The translations under genes and the position numbers were made by a program. Below, piece after piece: positions 35,826-44,718 of a stretch of 64,000 nt of DNA (positions are counted from its first letter, which is position 1; every line of letters starts with the position of its first letter). Source of the stretch: Pseudomonadota bacterium (GTDB lineage: Bacteria > Pseudomonadota > Alphaproteobacteria > Rhizobiales > Xanthobacteraceae); NCBI GenBank assembly GCA_018240595.1, contig JAFEFL010000013.1:62001-126000 (forward strand), written 5' to 3'. The notes under the pieces were generated by a model, which saw nothing but the letters and a program-made list of their open reading frames with translations, had not been told where the DNA came from and made no database searches.

Positions 35826-36257
35826 TCACTTGTAGGCGACGAGGATCGCCCCCGCCGCGATCAGGGCGATGCCGACCCAGTTCGGGCCGCTGAGCTTCTC
35901 GCCGAGAAAGATGACGCCGAAGATCGCTACCAGCACCACGCTCAGTTTGTCGATCGGCGCGACCTTGGCCGCCTCGCCGATCTTGAGCGCGCGGAAATAG
36001 CAGATCCACGACGCGCCGGTCGCCAGTCCCGACAGCACCAGAAACGCATAAGTGCGCGCCGAGATCGTGCCGGGCGACTGGAATTGGCCGGTCGCGAACA
36101 GGATGAGCGCCAAAGTCATGAGGATGACAATGGTGCGGATGAACGTGGCGAAGTCGGAATTGACGTTCTCGATGCCGATCTTGGCGAAGATCGCGGTCAG
36201 CGCGGCGAACACTGCCGACAGCACGGCCCAGACTTGCCAGGATGACCAGACGCTCAT
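35826..36257 (-). CDS. EamA-type transporter, single-domain form
   Basis: A 143-residue protein with five hydrophobic segments that fits one EamA (drug/metabolite transporter) repeat; the conserved end SVVLVAIFGVIFLGEKLSGPNWVGIALIAAGAILVA is clear. Usual EamA carriers have two such repeats, so this is a half-size form that would have to act as a dimer, like small multidrug resistance proteins. No partner half lies next to it. Confidence 0.8.
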   Translation of the reverse strand: MSVWSSWQVWAVLSAVFAALTAIFAKIGIENVNSDFATFIRTIVILMTLALILFATGQFQSPGTISARTYAFLVLSGLATGASWICYFRALKIGEAAKVAPIDKLSVVLVAIFGVIFLGEKLSGPNWVGIALIAAGAILVAYK

Positions 36258-36468
36258 CGTGTCACTCCATCGTTACTTTGACCACATGCGTCATGACGGC
36301 GCATAGGCCCCGCGCCCGCGCAATATCCGGCCTTAAACACACGCGACGTCGAACCACGCAGGTCGGAACAACGTTAGTTGCATAACTGGACGCGCTGGAT
36401 TCGGATATAGACCTGCCATAAATTCAAGCCGTGGTCGCGCGTGGGGGCGGCTGCCGGAGATCGCAATC

Positions 36469-37857
36469 ATGGATGCCGATCCAGTCCTGCTCGCTCGCCT
36501 GCAATTCGCCTTCACCATCGTCTTTCATATCATCTTTCCGAGCTTCACCATCGGCCTGTCGGCCTGGCTCGCGACGCTCGGCGGCCTGTGGCTTTACACG
36601 GGCGAGGAGCGCTATCAGCAGCTGATGCGCTTCTGGGTGAAGATCTTCGCCGTATCGTTCGCGATGGGCGTGGTCTCCGGCATCGTGCTGTCCTACCAGT
36701 TCGGCACCAACTGGAGCCGCTTCTCGGCCTTCACCGGCGATGTCCTCGGCCCGCTGCTCGGCTACGAAGTGCTGGCGGCTTTCTTCCTCGAAGCGACCTT
36801 CCTCGGCATCCTGCTGTTCGGCTTCAACAAGGTGCCGCCGTGGCTTTACACGCTGTCGGCCGCGGTCGTCGCCTTCGGCACCATGAGTTCGGCGTTCTGG
36901 ATCCTCTCAGCCAATAGCTGGATGCAGACGCCGGCCGGTTACGCGATCAAGAACGGCGTCGCCGTGCCGGTCGACTGGCTCAAGATTGTCTTCAATCCGA
37001 GCTTTCCCTATCGCTTCGCGCATATGCTCAATGCGGCCTATCTGACCACGGCCTTCGTCGTGCTCGGCGTCGGCGCGCGCTTCCTGCTCGAGGGCCGGCA
37101 CTTGCGCGAGGGCCGCACCATGCTGCGCATGGCGATCGGGCTCGCCGTCATCCTCGCGCCGCTGCAGCTTTTCATCGGCGACCAGCACGGCCTTAACACG
37201 CTCGAACATCAGCCGCTCAAGGTGGCGGCGATGGAAGGCCACTGGGACGGCAGCAAGCCTGGGGAACTCGTGCTGTTCGCCTGGCCCGACGAGAAGAACG
37301 AGACCAATCGCTATTCGCTCGCCATTCCCAATGCCGGCTCGCTCATCCTCACGCATTCGTGGAACGGGCTTTATCCCGGCCTCAAGAGCGTGCCGCCGGA
37401 CCAGCGCCCGCCGCTGGTGCCGGTGTTCCTCGCCTTCCGCATCATGGTCGGCCTGGGCCTTTACATGATCGCGGCGGCATTGTTCGGCGCCTTCCTGTGG
37501 TGGCGCGGCACCTTGTTCGAGACGCGCTGGTTCCTGCGCATCGTCGCCAATACGTGGTGGGCGGGATTCGTCGCGGTCATTTCCGGCTGGGTGGTCACCG
37601 AGAGCGGCCGTCAGCCATGGCTCGTCTACAACATTATGCGCACGGCCGACGGAGTGTCGCCGGTGCCGGGCGCCACCGTGCTCGGCACGCTGGCGCTGTT
37701 CATCGTCGCCTACGGCATCGTATTCTCGTTCGGCATCTACTACATGAACCGCCTGATCAAATACGGCCCTGACATTCCGGAGCCGCCGCAGGACGATCTT
37801 GCGAACTTTGGCGGCAACCCGATCGCGGCGGCGCGACCCGCCGGCCGCGACATCTAG
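36469..37857 (+). CDS. cydA: cytochrome bd-type quinol oxidase subunit I (CioA-like)
   Basis: A 462-residue subunit I of a bd-type (cyanide-insensitive) terminal oxidase, an inner membrane heme protein that reduces oxygen with ubiquinol. Heme-ligand and quinol-site hallmarks are visible: LARLQFAFTIVFHIIFPSFTIG near the N-terminus (conserved His in FHIIFP) and the ESGRQPW segment. The Q-loop is short, as in the Cio branch that lacks the long E. coli loop. Subunit II begins 16 bases downstream, so they form one operon. Confidence 0.93.
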   Translation: MDADPVLLARLQFAFTIVFHIIFPSFTIGLSAWLATLGGLWLYTGEERYQQLMRFWVKIFAVSFAMGVVSGIVLSYQFGTNWSRFSAFTGDVLGPLLGYEVLAAFFLEATFLGILLFGFNKVPPWLYTLSAAVVAFGTMSSAFWILSANSWMQTPAGYAIKNGVAVPVDWLKIVFNPSFPYRFAHMLNAAYLTTAFVVLGVGARFLLEGRHLREGRTMLRMAIGLAVILAPLQLFIGDQHGLNTLEHQPLKVAAMEGHWDGSKPGELVLFAWPDEKNETNRYSLAIPNAGSLILTHSWNGLYPGLKSVPPDQRPPLVPVFLAFRIMVGLGLYMIAAALFGAFLWWRGTLFETRWFLRIVANTWWAGFVAVISGWVVTESGRQPWLVYNIMRTADGVSPVPGATVLGTLALFIVAYGIVFSFGIYYMNRLIKYGPDIPEPPQDDLANFGGNPIAAARPAGRDI

Positions 37858-37873
37858 GCAAGGGAGCCGACCC

Positions 37874-38884
37874 ATGGAATCCATGGAAATGTATCTCCCG
37901 CTGATCTGGGCCGCGCTGATCGGCGTCGCCGTGGCGCTGTACATCATCCTCGACGGCTTCGACCTCGGCATCGGCATCCTGTTTCCGTTCGCGAAAAGCG
38001 AAGCCGAGCGCGACCAGATGATGCGCACCGTCGCGCCGTTCTGGGACGGCAACGAGACCTGGCTGATCCTCGGCGGCGTCGGACTGTTCGTCGCCTTCCC
38101 GCGCGCCTATGCCGCGATCATGCCGGCGCTTTATCTGCCGGTCATCGTCATGCTGGTGTCGCTGGTGTTCCGCGGCGTCGCCTTCGAATTCCGCACCGTG
38201 TCGCACAGCAAGAAAGGCTGGAGCTTCGCCTTCGCGCTCGGCTCGACGCTGGCGACGTTTTCGCAAGGCCTGGTGCTCGGCGGTCTGGTGCAGGGCATAA
38301 ATGTCGTCAACGGCCAGTATGCCGGCGGCCCGTTCGACTGGGCTACGCCGTTCACGGTGCTGTGCGGCTTCGCGTTGATCGCCGGCTACGGTTTGCTCGG
38401 CAGCACCTGGCTGCACATGAAGACCGACGCCGACGTCGCGGCGCGCTCGCAACGTCAGGCGCGCTACTGGCTCATCGCGGTGCTGCTGTTCATGGCCGCG
38501 GTCAGCCTTTACACGCCGCTCGCCGAAGCGCGCATCGCACAGCGCTGGTTCTCGCTGCCGAATTTCTATTTCCTGTGGCCGGTGCCGACCGTGACCGCGC
38601 TCGTGGCCTTCGCCTGCTGGTACTGGATCGAGCGCGGCCGCGAAGTGCCGCCGTTCCTCGCCTCAATCGCGCTGTTCCTTCTCGGCTATGCCGGGCTGGT
38701 GATCTCGAACTTCCCATACATCGTGCCGCCGTCGTTGACGATCTGGGACACCGCGGCGTCACCCGGCAGCCAGATCTTCATGCTCATCGGCACGCTGTTC
38801 CTGCTGCCGATGGTGCTTGGCTACGTGATCCTCGTGTACTGGCTGTTCCGCGGCAAGGTGCACGCGGGCGAGACGTACCACTAG
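37874..38884 (+). CDS. cydB: cytochrome bd-type quinol oxidase subunit II
   Basis: A 336-residue subunit II, the membrane partner of the cydA-like gene. The family opening LPLIWAALIGVAVALYIILDGFDLGIG is clear, followed by hydrophobic helices through the whole length. AAGGGAGCC upstream is a strong ribosome binding site that fixes ATG 37874. The operon consists of these two genes as far as the sequence shows; a cydX-type small subunit or a CydDC exporter is not adjacent. Confidence 0.94.
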   Translation: MESMEMYLPLIWAALIGVAVALYIILDGFDLGIGILFPFAKSEAERDQMMRTVAPFWDGNETWLILGGVGLFVAFPRAYAAIMPALYLPVIVMLVSLVFRGVAFEFRTVSHSKKGWSFAFALGSTLATFSQGLVLGGLVQGINVVNGQYAGGPFDWATPFTVLCGFALIAGYGLLGSTWLHMKTDADVAARSQRQARYWLIAVLLFMAAVSLYTPLAEARIAQRWFSLPNFYFLWPVPTVTALVAFACWYWIERGREVPPFLASIALFLLGYAGLVISNFPYIVPPSLTIWDTAASPGSQIFMLIGTLFLLPMVLGYVILVYWLFRGKVHAGETYH

Positions 38885-38894
38885 CGCACGATGA

Positions 38895-40436
38895 CTACTG
38901 CTGCGCCTGCGGGCGCAGCACCGACCAGCCGATGCGGATCAGCGGCAGGCGCCCCTGCACGGCGCGCGAGAACGAGCGCGGCAGTTCCGGCACCAGCGCC
39001 GGGAATTGCGTGCGCAGGTCGGCCGGCACGGCGTTGCTGTCGTCCGCCGGCCAGACCAGCACGCCGCCTTGCGTCGCGACGTCATCGACCGTCACCCAGG
39101 GGCTGCGCTGCGGCGCCCAGGCGAAGAACACATGCGGCCGGCCTTGGGGCCCGCTCGGCGCCAGCATGGCGATGAGCGGCGCGAGCCGCGCATCGCCGCT
39201 GACATATTGCAGCGGCCTGCCGGTGCGGCGCTGGAAGCTGTCGGCGAAGAACTGCGCCTCGGCGACCGCCGGCTGTGCGATGCGGTTGTCCTTAGCGAAG
39301 GTCCAGGGCACGACGACGAGACTGAGCACGACGATGACCGGCGGCGCGACCAGCAGCGCCAGCCATGACGACGACACCAGCGCCTCGCGATAGATCAGCA
39401 CGCGGTTGCCGGCGGCGAGCACGACGGCAAGGCCCGACAGAAGGATGAGCGGCGCCAGGGCCGCCAATGTCGCCAGCGAGCCAAAAGAGGTCAGCACCGA
39501 CAGTTGCGGCAGCCGCTCGCCGAGCGCGACCAGCGCCACAACGACGATGGCCGGCGCCAGCGCGAAGAAAAACACGAAGGCACGGGCCGCCGGCTCGACC
39601 GGGCTGCGGTCGATCTCCGGCGCGCGCTCGCCGCGCCGGCGTGGAAAGCCGCTGGCGAGATAGGCGAGCAGCAGCAAACCGAGATGAACGGCGACCAGCG
39701 CGCCGGCCAGCCAAAACGCCGAGCCCTGCGCCGCGGCCTCGCCCAGGGTTTCGAATACCAGCGCGTGCGACTGGAACAACCAGGCGGCGTGCGGCGCGAT
39801 GACGATCGCGGTCAGCACCAGCGCCAACCACGGCTCCGGATGGACGAGCGCGCGGCGGCCGCGCGCGGTCAGCGGCGTGAACACGATCAGCAGCGCAATC
39901 AGGACGACGCCGACATAGTGCGTGAGCAGCAGCAGGCCGAGGTCGACACCGAGCAGGAACCAGTTGCCGCGCTTGTCCTCGCCGATCGCGCGCCAGTAAT
40001 GCATCAGCGCCAGCGCCCAGAACGGCATGGCCAGCACCGCCGGGCCGAAATCCGGGCTCGGCACGGTGAAGGCGGCGATGCCGACCATCAGCAGGATGCC
40101 GAGCACGGCATGGCGGGTGCCGACCACCGACTGGCCGAGGCGGAAGATCGCCCACAGCGCAACGACGATGCAGGCCTGCGACAGCGCGTAGAGGCCGAAC
40201 AGGCCGGCGGCGCGGAAGGCAAACTCGGCGAACCAGAAGGCGAGCGGCGGGCCGAGATAGCTGCCGAGCAGGAATTCGCGGCCGACCGCCAGCACCATCG
40301 GCACGTCGCCGGGCGGCGCCGCATAGAACAACGCCGGGATCACCGTCCACAGCACGCCTTGGGTGAGCGCCACGAACCAGAACACGACCTTGGGCCGGCC
40401 GCGCAGGAATTCGATGATCAGGGAGACGTGGTGCAT
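38895..40436 (-). CDS. glycosyltransferase family 39 membrane protein
   Basis: A 513-residue polytopic protein of the GT39/ArnT-PMT group, which moves sugars from polyprenyl-phosphate carriers to periplasmic lipid or protein acceptors. The opening RGRPKVVFWFVALTQGVLWTVIPALFYAAPPGDVPMVLAVGREF and about ten hydrophobic segments followed by a periplasmic C-terminal domain are typical. The acceptor is not known. It converges with the cydB gene. Confidence 0.82.
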   Translation of the reverse strand: MHHVSLIIEFLRGRPKVVFWFVALTQGVLWTVIPALFYAAPPGDVPMVLAVGREFLLGSYLGPPLAFWFAEFAFRAAGLFGLYALSQACIVVALWAIFRLGQSVVGTRHAVLGILLMVGIAAFTVPSPDFGPAVLAMPFWALALMHYWRAIGEDKRGNWFLLGVDLGLLLLTHYVGVVLIALLIVFTPLTARGRRALVHPEPWLALVLTAIVIAPHAAWLFQSHALVFETLGEAAAQGSAFWLAGALVAVHLGLLLLAYLASGFPRRRGERAPEIDRSPVEPAARAFVFFFALAPAIVVVALVALGERLPQLSVLTSFGSLATLAALAPLILLSGLAVVLAAGNRVLIYREALVSSSWLALLVAPPVIVVLSLVVVPWTFAKDNRIAQPAVAEAQFFADSFQRRTGRPLQYVSGDARLAPLIAMLAPSGPQGRPHVFFAWAPQRSPWVTVDDVATQGGVLVWPADDSNAVPADLRTQFPALVPELPRSFSRAVQGRLPLIRIGWSVLRPQAQQ

Positions 40437-40502
40437 GGCTCACGATCTTGTCCGTCCCCGGGAGGGGATGGATAAGCAAGCAAGAGCAATAAAGAACGGC
40501 GA

Positions 40503-41273
40503 CTAAAGAGGCAACACGGCCGCGAGCACCTCGTCCGGCACATCGTCGATGCGCTCGCCCAAACTGCCTGACATGGCGGCGAAGCGGGCGGCAACCGGCG
40601 CGAAGGACTTGCGGTGGTGCGGCGTCGGGCCCAGCGCCTTGAGCGCGCGGAAGTGCTCCGGGACGCTGTAGCCCATGTGCCGTTCGAAGCCGTAGCCGGG
40701 GAAGGCCTGGCCGAGCTGCACCATGTAGCGGTCGCGCGTCACCTTGGCGACGATCGAGGCGGCGGCGACCGACAGCACCAGCGCGTCGCCGGAGACGACG
40801 GCCTCGCAATCGCAGCCGCAATCGATCTTCATGTTGCCATCCATGAAGACGAGCTTCGGCCGGACCGGCAGCGCCTTCACGGCGCGCGCCGAGGCCCAGA
40901 GCGAGGCCCGCAGAATGTTGTCGCGGTCGATGCGGTCCACGGCGCCGAACACCACCGAGACGTGCGCGGTCGCGCAGATCTTCTCGTAAAGCTTCTCGCG
41001 CGCCTCGGCGTCGAGCTTCTTGGAATCGTTGAGGCCGCGCGGGATGCGGTCAGGGTCGAGGATGACGGCGGCGGAGACGACGGGACCGGCGAGCGGGCCC
41101 CTGCCCGCCTCGTCGCAGCCGGCCACCGGGAAGATGCCGGCCTTGAAAGCCTGGCGCTCGCGGCGAAACGTCGGCTTGAGGATAGGCTCGGCGAGCGCCA
41201 GGCGCGGAGACGCCACCGCCTTGCCCTTCGCCTTCGCGGCCGGTTTCGCCTTCGGCTTTGCTTTCGCCACCAT
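40503..41273 (-). CDS. rnhB: ribonuclease HII
   Basis: A 256-residue RNase HII that removes ribonucleotides from DNA. The [17 protein letters not shown] motif carries the first two acidic residues, followed by [10 protein letters not shown] and [19 protein letters not shown]. Residues 1-20 or so are a lysine-, proline- and alanine-rich tail ahead of the enzyme. The stop is at the end of a hairpin-rich gap with GT39 and the start faces a REP-like repeat. Confidence 0.94.
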   Translation of the reverse strand: MVAKAKPKAKPAAKAKGKAVASPRLALAEPILKPTFRRERQAFKAGIFPVAGCDEAGRGPLAGPVVSAAVILDPDRIPRGLNDSKKLDAEAREKLYEKICATAHVSVVFGAVDRIDRDNILRASLWASARAVKALPVRPKLVFMDGNMKIDCGCDCEAVVSGDALVLSVAAASIVAKVTRDRYMVQLGQAFPGYGFERHMGYSVPEHFRALKALGPTPHHRKSFAPVAARFAAMSGSLGERIDDVPDEVLAAVLPL

Positions 41274-41389
41274 GGCCGAACGGTTACGCCCGATCCGGGC
41301 ACCCGTTCAACCCTATTCGGCTCGCCCGGTGGAGAACGGGGATTGGGGCGAGAAACCCCGAACCAGCTGTCATCGCCCGCCCCGACATT

Positions 41390-41469
41390 GTCATCGCCCG
41401 CGAAAGCGGGCGATCCAGCGCTTTCTTTCGAGAGAAGAGCTGGGTCCTCCGCATTCGCGGAGGACGACA
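41390..41469. repeat. REP-like hairpin repeat
   Basis: ATCGCCCGC-GAAA-GCGGGCGAT at 41413-41434 followed by CCAG, then a second arm CTCCGCATTCGCGGAG, just before the stop of the radical SAM gene. It belongs to the same design as the 44497 and 45564 repeats, with bases changed in a compensating way in both arms. Confidence 0.6.
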
Positions 41470-41476
41470 CTCGGCG

Positions 41477-42685
41477 CTAAAACAAACTCATCTGCGCGCT
41501 TTCCGGCGTCGGATGCTTGAAGTGCTCGGTGGTGAGCTGGCGCTTGCTCTCGTTGAGGCCGAGCTTTTCGCAGGCGAGTTCGAAGCGGCGGCCGATGAGC
41601 CAGGCGTAAGGCCCTTTGCCTTTCATGCGCGTGCCCCACTCCGAGTCGTAATCCTTGCCGCCGCGCATCTCGCGCACCAGCTTGAACACGTGATTGGCGC
41701 GGTCGGGATAATTGGCTTCCAGCCACTCGCGGAACAGGTCACGCACTTCGAGCGGCAGGCGCAGCATGACATAGCCGGCCTCGCGAACGCCGGCGGCGGC
41801 GGCAGCGTCGAGGATGCGCTCGATCTCCATGTCGTTGAGCGCTGGAATGATCGGCGCGACCATGACCGTCGCCGGCACGCCGGCCTGCGCCAATTGCCGC
41901 AAAGCCTCGAGCCGCTTCATCGGCGCCGAGGCGCGCGGCTCCATCTTGCGAGCGAGTTCAGGATCGAGCGTCGTCACCGACAAGGCCACCTTGGCGAGAT
42001 TGCGCTCGGCCATGCGGGAGAGGATATCGAGATCGCGCGTCACCAGAGCCGACTTGGTGACGATGCCGACCGGATGGCCGGCCTTGTCGAGCGTTTCGAG
42101 AATGCGGCGCATCACCTTGTAGCGCCGCTCGATCGGCTGATACGGATCAGTGTTGGTGCCGATGGCGATGGTGCGCGGCGAATAATTCGCGGCGCCCAGT
42201 TCCTTTTCCAGCAGCGCGGCGGCGTCCGGCTTGACGAACAACTTGGATTCGAAGTCGAGCCCCGGCGACAGGCCGAGATAGGCATGCGTTGGCCGCGCGA
42301 AGCAATAGACGCAGCCGTGCTCGCAGCCGCGATACGGATTGATCGAACGGTCGAAGCCGATATCGGGTGATTGGTTGCGGGTGATGATCTTGCGGGTCTG
42401 ATCGACCTGCACCGTGGTCTTGAACGGCGGCAGTTCTTCCAGCGAGCGCCAGCCATCGTCGAAGGCGATGCGCGCATGCGGCTCGAAGCGCCCCGAAGCG
42501 TTCGACTGCGCGCCGCGGCCGCGGCGGCGTTCGTGCTCGACAACGACGCCGAGCAGCCCGGTCAAGTCGTCGACGCGAACGCCCGCCGGCGCGGAGGGCA
42601 GCTCCGTTACGGGATCGGGAATGGCGTTCCGATCGGTCGTCGCCGGCGGGCGTTTGAAGGCTGCATTGGAGTGAGCCATGGCCAT
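41477..42685 (-). CDS. PA0069-family radical SAM protein
   Basis: A 402-residue radical SAM protein of the PA0069 group, related to spore photoproduct lyase-like enzymes. The 4Fe-4S cysteines are in YRGCEHGCVYCFARPTH, with RTIAIGTNTDPYQPIE downstream. The reaction is unknown. An alphaproteobacterial LexA-type box (GAAC-N7-GAAC at 42704-42718) lies about 19 bases ahead of the start codon, so SOS control is likely. A second ATG at 42679 sits at a better distance from an AGGT-like ribosome site. Confidence 0.86.
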   Translation of the reverse strand: MAMAHSNAAFKRPPATTDRNAIPDPVTELPSAPAGVRVDDLTGLLGVVVEHERRRGRGAQSNASGRFEPHARIAFDDGWRSLEELPPFKTTVQVDQTRKIITRNQSPDIGFDRSINPYRGCEHGCVYCFARPTHAYLGLSPGLDFESKLFVKPDAAALLEKELGAANYSPRTIAIGTNTDPYQPIERRYKVMRRILETLDKAGHPVGIVTKSALVTRDLDILSRMAERNLAKVALSVTTLDPELARKMEPRASAPMKRLEALRQLAQAGVPATVMVAPIIPALNDMEIERILDAAAAAGVREAGYVMLRLPLEVRDLFREWLEANYPDRANHVFKLVREMRGGKDYDSEWGTRMKGKGPYAWLIGRRFELACEKLGLNESKRQLTTEHFKHPTPESAQMSLF

Positions 42686-42703
42686 TACCTAGTGATGAAA
42701 TGT

Positions 42704-42718
42704 GAACATAACAAGAAC
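42704..42718. promoter_or_regulatory. LexA-type operator (GAAC-N7-GAAC)
   Basis: GAACATAACAAGAAC fits the alphaproteobacterial LexA box GAAC-N7-GAAC exactly; a third GAAC follows at 42725-42728. It is upstream of the radical SAM gene on the minus strand and faces away from the glycosyltransferase gene at 42833. Confidence 0.65.
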
Positions 42719-42832
42719 ATTGTTGAACACCGTGCGGAAAAATCCAGCCCGCCCGGGATGTCGTGGGGCGGGTTACCCGCCGCACACGATGTGGTAGCAA
42801 CCGGTGTCCAAGGCTTCAGTTCCACCGGGCCA

Positions 42833-43405
42833 ATGCTCAGCGTCATCGTCGCCACCAACGAATCGGAGCGCACCCTGGTGCCGACGCTGTCGGCGCTGGT
42901 ACCGGGAGCAATGTCAGGACTGGTCACCGAGGTGGTGGTGGCCGACGCCGGATCCCGCGACGCGACCGCCGAAGTCGCTGATATTGCTGGCTGCCGCTTC
43001 ATGATCGTCGAAGGCACGATCGGCCGGCGGCTCAAGGACGCGGCGCTGACGACCAGGACGCCCTGGCTGATGTTCATGCGCGCCGGTCTCGTTCCGGAGC
43101 CGGGCTGGATGGCGGCGGCCGAGAGCTTCATGCAAACGGCGTCGTTCGGCGCAAACGGGCCGCGCGCGGCGGTGTTTCGCACTGCGACCGACCAGGCGAG
43201 TCCGGGCCTCAAGGAACTTATCGCCGTCCTGCGCGGCATGGTCGGCGGCGGCGACCGCTCCGGCCAGGGCCTGCTGATCGCCCGCGCGCTGTACGAGACG
43301 ATCGGCGGCCATCCGGGCGGGGCGGATGCGGAGGCTGCGGTGCTGCGCAAAGTCGGCCGCCGCGGCGTCGCCCTGCTCGGGGCGAGCGCGCGAACGGTCG
43401 CCTGA
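42833..43405 (+). CDS. family 2-like glycosyltransferase, small
   Basis: A 190-residue GT-A fold protein (MLSVIVATNESERTLVPTLSAL then VVVADAGSRDATAEVAD, and WLMFMRAGLVPEPGW). This resembles short uncharacterised glycosyltransferase family 2 proteins of alphaproteobacteria; substrate unknown. The ATG at 42833 starts the fold; the frame is open from further upstream through the LexA-box area without coding signs. Confidence 0.72.
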   Translation: MLSVIVATNESERTLVPTLSALVPGAMSGLVTEVVVADAGSRDATAEVADIAGCRFMIVEGTIGRRLKDAALTTRTPWLMFMRAGLVPEPGWMAAAESFMQTASFGANGPRAAVFRTATDQASPGLKELIAVLRGMVGGGDRSGQGLLIARALYETIGGHPGGADAEAAVLRKVGRRGVALLGASARTVA

Positions 43406-43412
43406 TCGATAC

Positions 43413-43425
43413 TTGACTTTGTCAA
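43413..43425. promoter_or_regulatory. MarR-type palindromic operator
   Basis: TTGAC-TTT-GTCAA is a perfect 5-bp-arm palindrome ending 22 bases before the MarR-GNAT start codon. It resembles MarR-family binding sites and overlaps a likely promoter, so autoregulation is plausible. Confidence 0.5.
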
Positions 43426-43447
43426 CTAACTGGCCGACGCTCACTTC

Positions 43448-44434
43448 ATGAGCGCGACAGGCCCGTCCAAATCAAAAAAGACCGACGCCAGCGCAGCGCC
43501 GCCGGCCAACCGCATCGCCGCGGTGCGCCGCTTCAACCGTTTCTACACGCGGCAGATCGGCCTCTTGCGCAAGACCTATCTCGACACGCCCTACTCGCTC
43601 GGCGAAATGCGGGTACTGCACGAACTCGCGCATCCGAGCGTCGACAACCCGACCGCGAGCGATATCGGCCGCGCCCTCGATCTCGACGCCGGCTACCTGT
43701 CGCGGGTGCTGCGCAATTTCGAGAAGCGCGGCCTGGTCAAGCGCACCACTTCCAGGAACGACGCGCGGCAGAGCCACGTGTCACTGACCGCGCGAGGCCG
43801 CAAATTCTTCCTGCCCGCAGAACAGCGTTCGCAGGAAGACGTCGCCGAGATGCTGTCGAAGCTCGGTGAGAGTGAGCAGAGCGAACTGGTGAATGCCATG
43901 AATACGATCGAACGATTGCTGGAGAAGGATGACGCCGCCACGCCGCCTGGCCGCAGCTACACCTTGCGCGAACCGCACCCCGGCGACTTCGGCTGGATCG
44001 TCGCCGAGCATGGCCGCGTCTATTCGAAGGAATACAACTGGGATCGCAGCTTCGAGGGCCTGGTGGCGCAGATCGTCGCCGACTTCGTCAAGAATTTCGA
44101 TCCCCAATGGGAGCGCTGCTGGATCGCCGACATGGACGGCGAGCCGGCCGGCTGCGTCATGGTGGTGAAGGACGAACAGCCGGACACCGCGCGCATCCGC
44201 CTGCTCCTCGTCGCACCGAAAGCGCGCGGCCTCGGACTCGGCCAGCGTCTCACCGACGAGTGCATCGCCTTCGCGCGGGCCAAGGGTTACAAGAAGATGA
44301 CCTTGTGGACGCACGACTGCCTGAAGGCAGCGCGACGCTGCTACGCAAATCGCGGCTTCAAGCTGACCTCGAGCGACAACAAGATGAGCTTCGGGCAGAA
44401 CGTCGTCGCCGAGTTCTGGGATCTGGCGCTGTAG
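43448..44434 (+). CDS. MarR-type regulator fused to a GNAT acetyltransferase
   Basis: A 328-residue fusion: residues about 25-155 form a MarR winged helix-turn-helix (GYLSRVLRNFEKRGLVKRTTSRNDARQSHVSLTARG), residues about 165-328 a GNAT domain with acetyl-CoA binding segment LLLVAPKARGLGLGQRLTDECIAFARAKGYKKMTLWTH. Such bifunctional proteins occur widely. The DNA target may be the palindrome 43413-43425. The acetyl acceptor is unknown. Confidence 0.9.
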   Translation: MSATGPSKSKKTDASAAPPANRIAAVRRFNRFYTRQIGLLRKTYLDTPYSLGEMRVLHELAHPSVDNPTASDIGRALDLDAGYLSRVLRNFEKRGLVKRTTSRNDARQSHVSLTARGRKFFLPAEQRSQEDVAEMLSKLGESEQSELVNAMNTIERLLEKDDAATPPGRSYTLREPHPGDFGWIVAEHGRVYSKEYNWDRSFEGLVAQIVADFVKNFDPQWERCWIADMDGEPAGCVMVVKDEQPDTARIRLLLVAPKARGLGLGQRLTDECIAFARAKGYKKMTLWTHDCLKAARRCYANRGFKLTSSDNKMSFGQNVVAEFWDLAL

Positions 44435-44496
44435 CGTTCGCACAGCACACTCGTGTCATCACCATGACAAGAGAGACTGCCCGCGACACTCTAACC

Positions 44497-44576
44497 GTCA
44501 TCCCCGCGAAAGCGGGGATCCAGTAAACACCACAAGCACCGTGAGTACTGGATGGCCCGCCTGCGCGGGCCACGAC
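44497..44576. repeat. REP-like composite repeat, copy 1
   Basis: ATCCCCGC-GAAA-GCGGGGAT (44500-44519), then CCAGTAAACACC, AGCACCGTGA, GGATGGCCCGC and a GGCCCGC/GCGGGCC hairpin. Copy 2 lies at 45564-45645 in the same orientation; together they bracket the SDR gene. Confidence 0.85.
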
Positions 44577-44718
44577 AAGTGGTGCGGGCCTGACGAGCGC
44601 TGTACCCTCACTCTTTAGTGAACGCCACGAACGCCTACGACTTTGGTGGGGGCTTGGCGTCGGCACGGGACATCGCCAATTGCTCCGTCAGCACCACACG
44701 AAGCGACGGATTTCCCCC

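Noticed and set aside
35826..36257. Truncated pseudogene of a two-repeat EamA carrier
   Set aside because: The frame is intact with a normal start and end and single-repeat EamA proteins are known, so it is listed as a complete half-size transporter.
41339..41470. Inverted repeats resembling a CRISPR repeat
   Set aside because: There are no regularly spaced identical direct repeats with unique spacers; it is an isolated REP-like hairpin.
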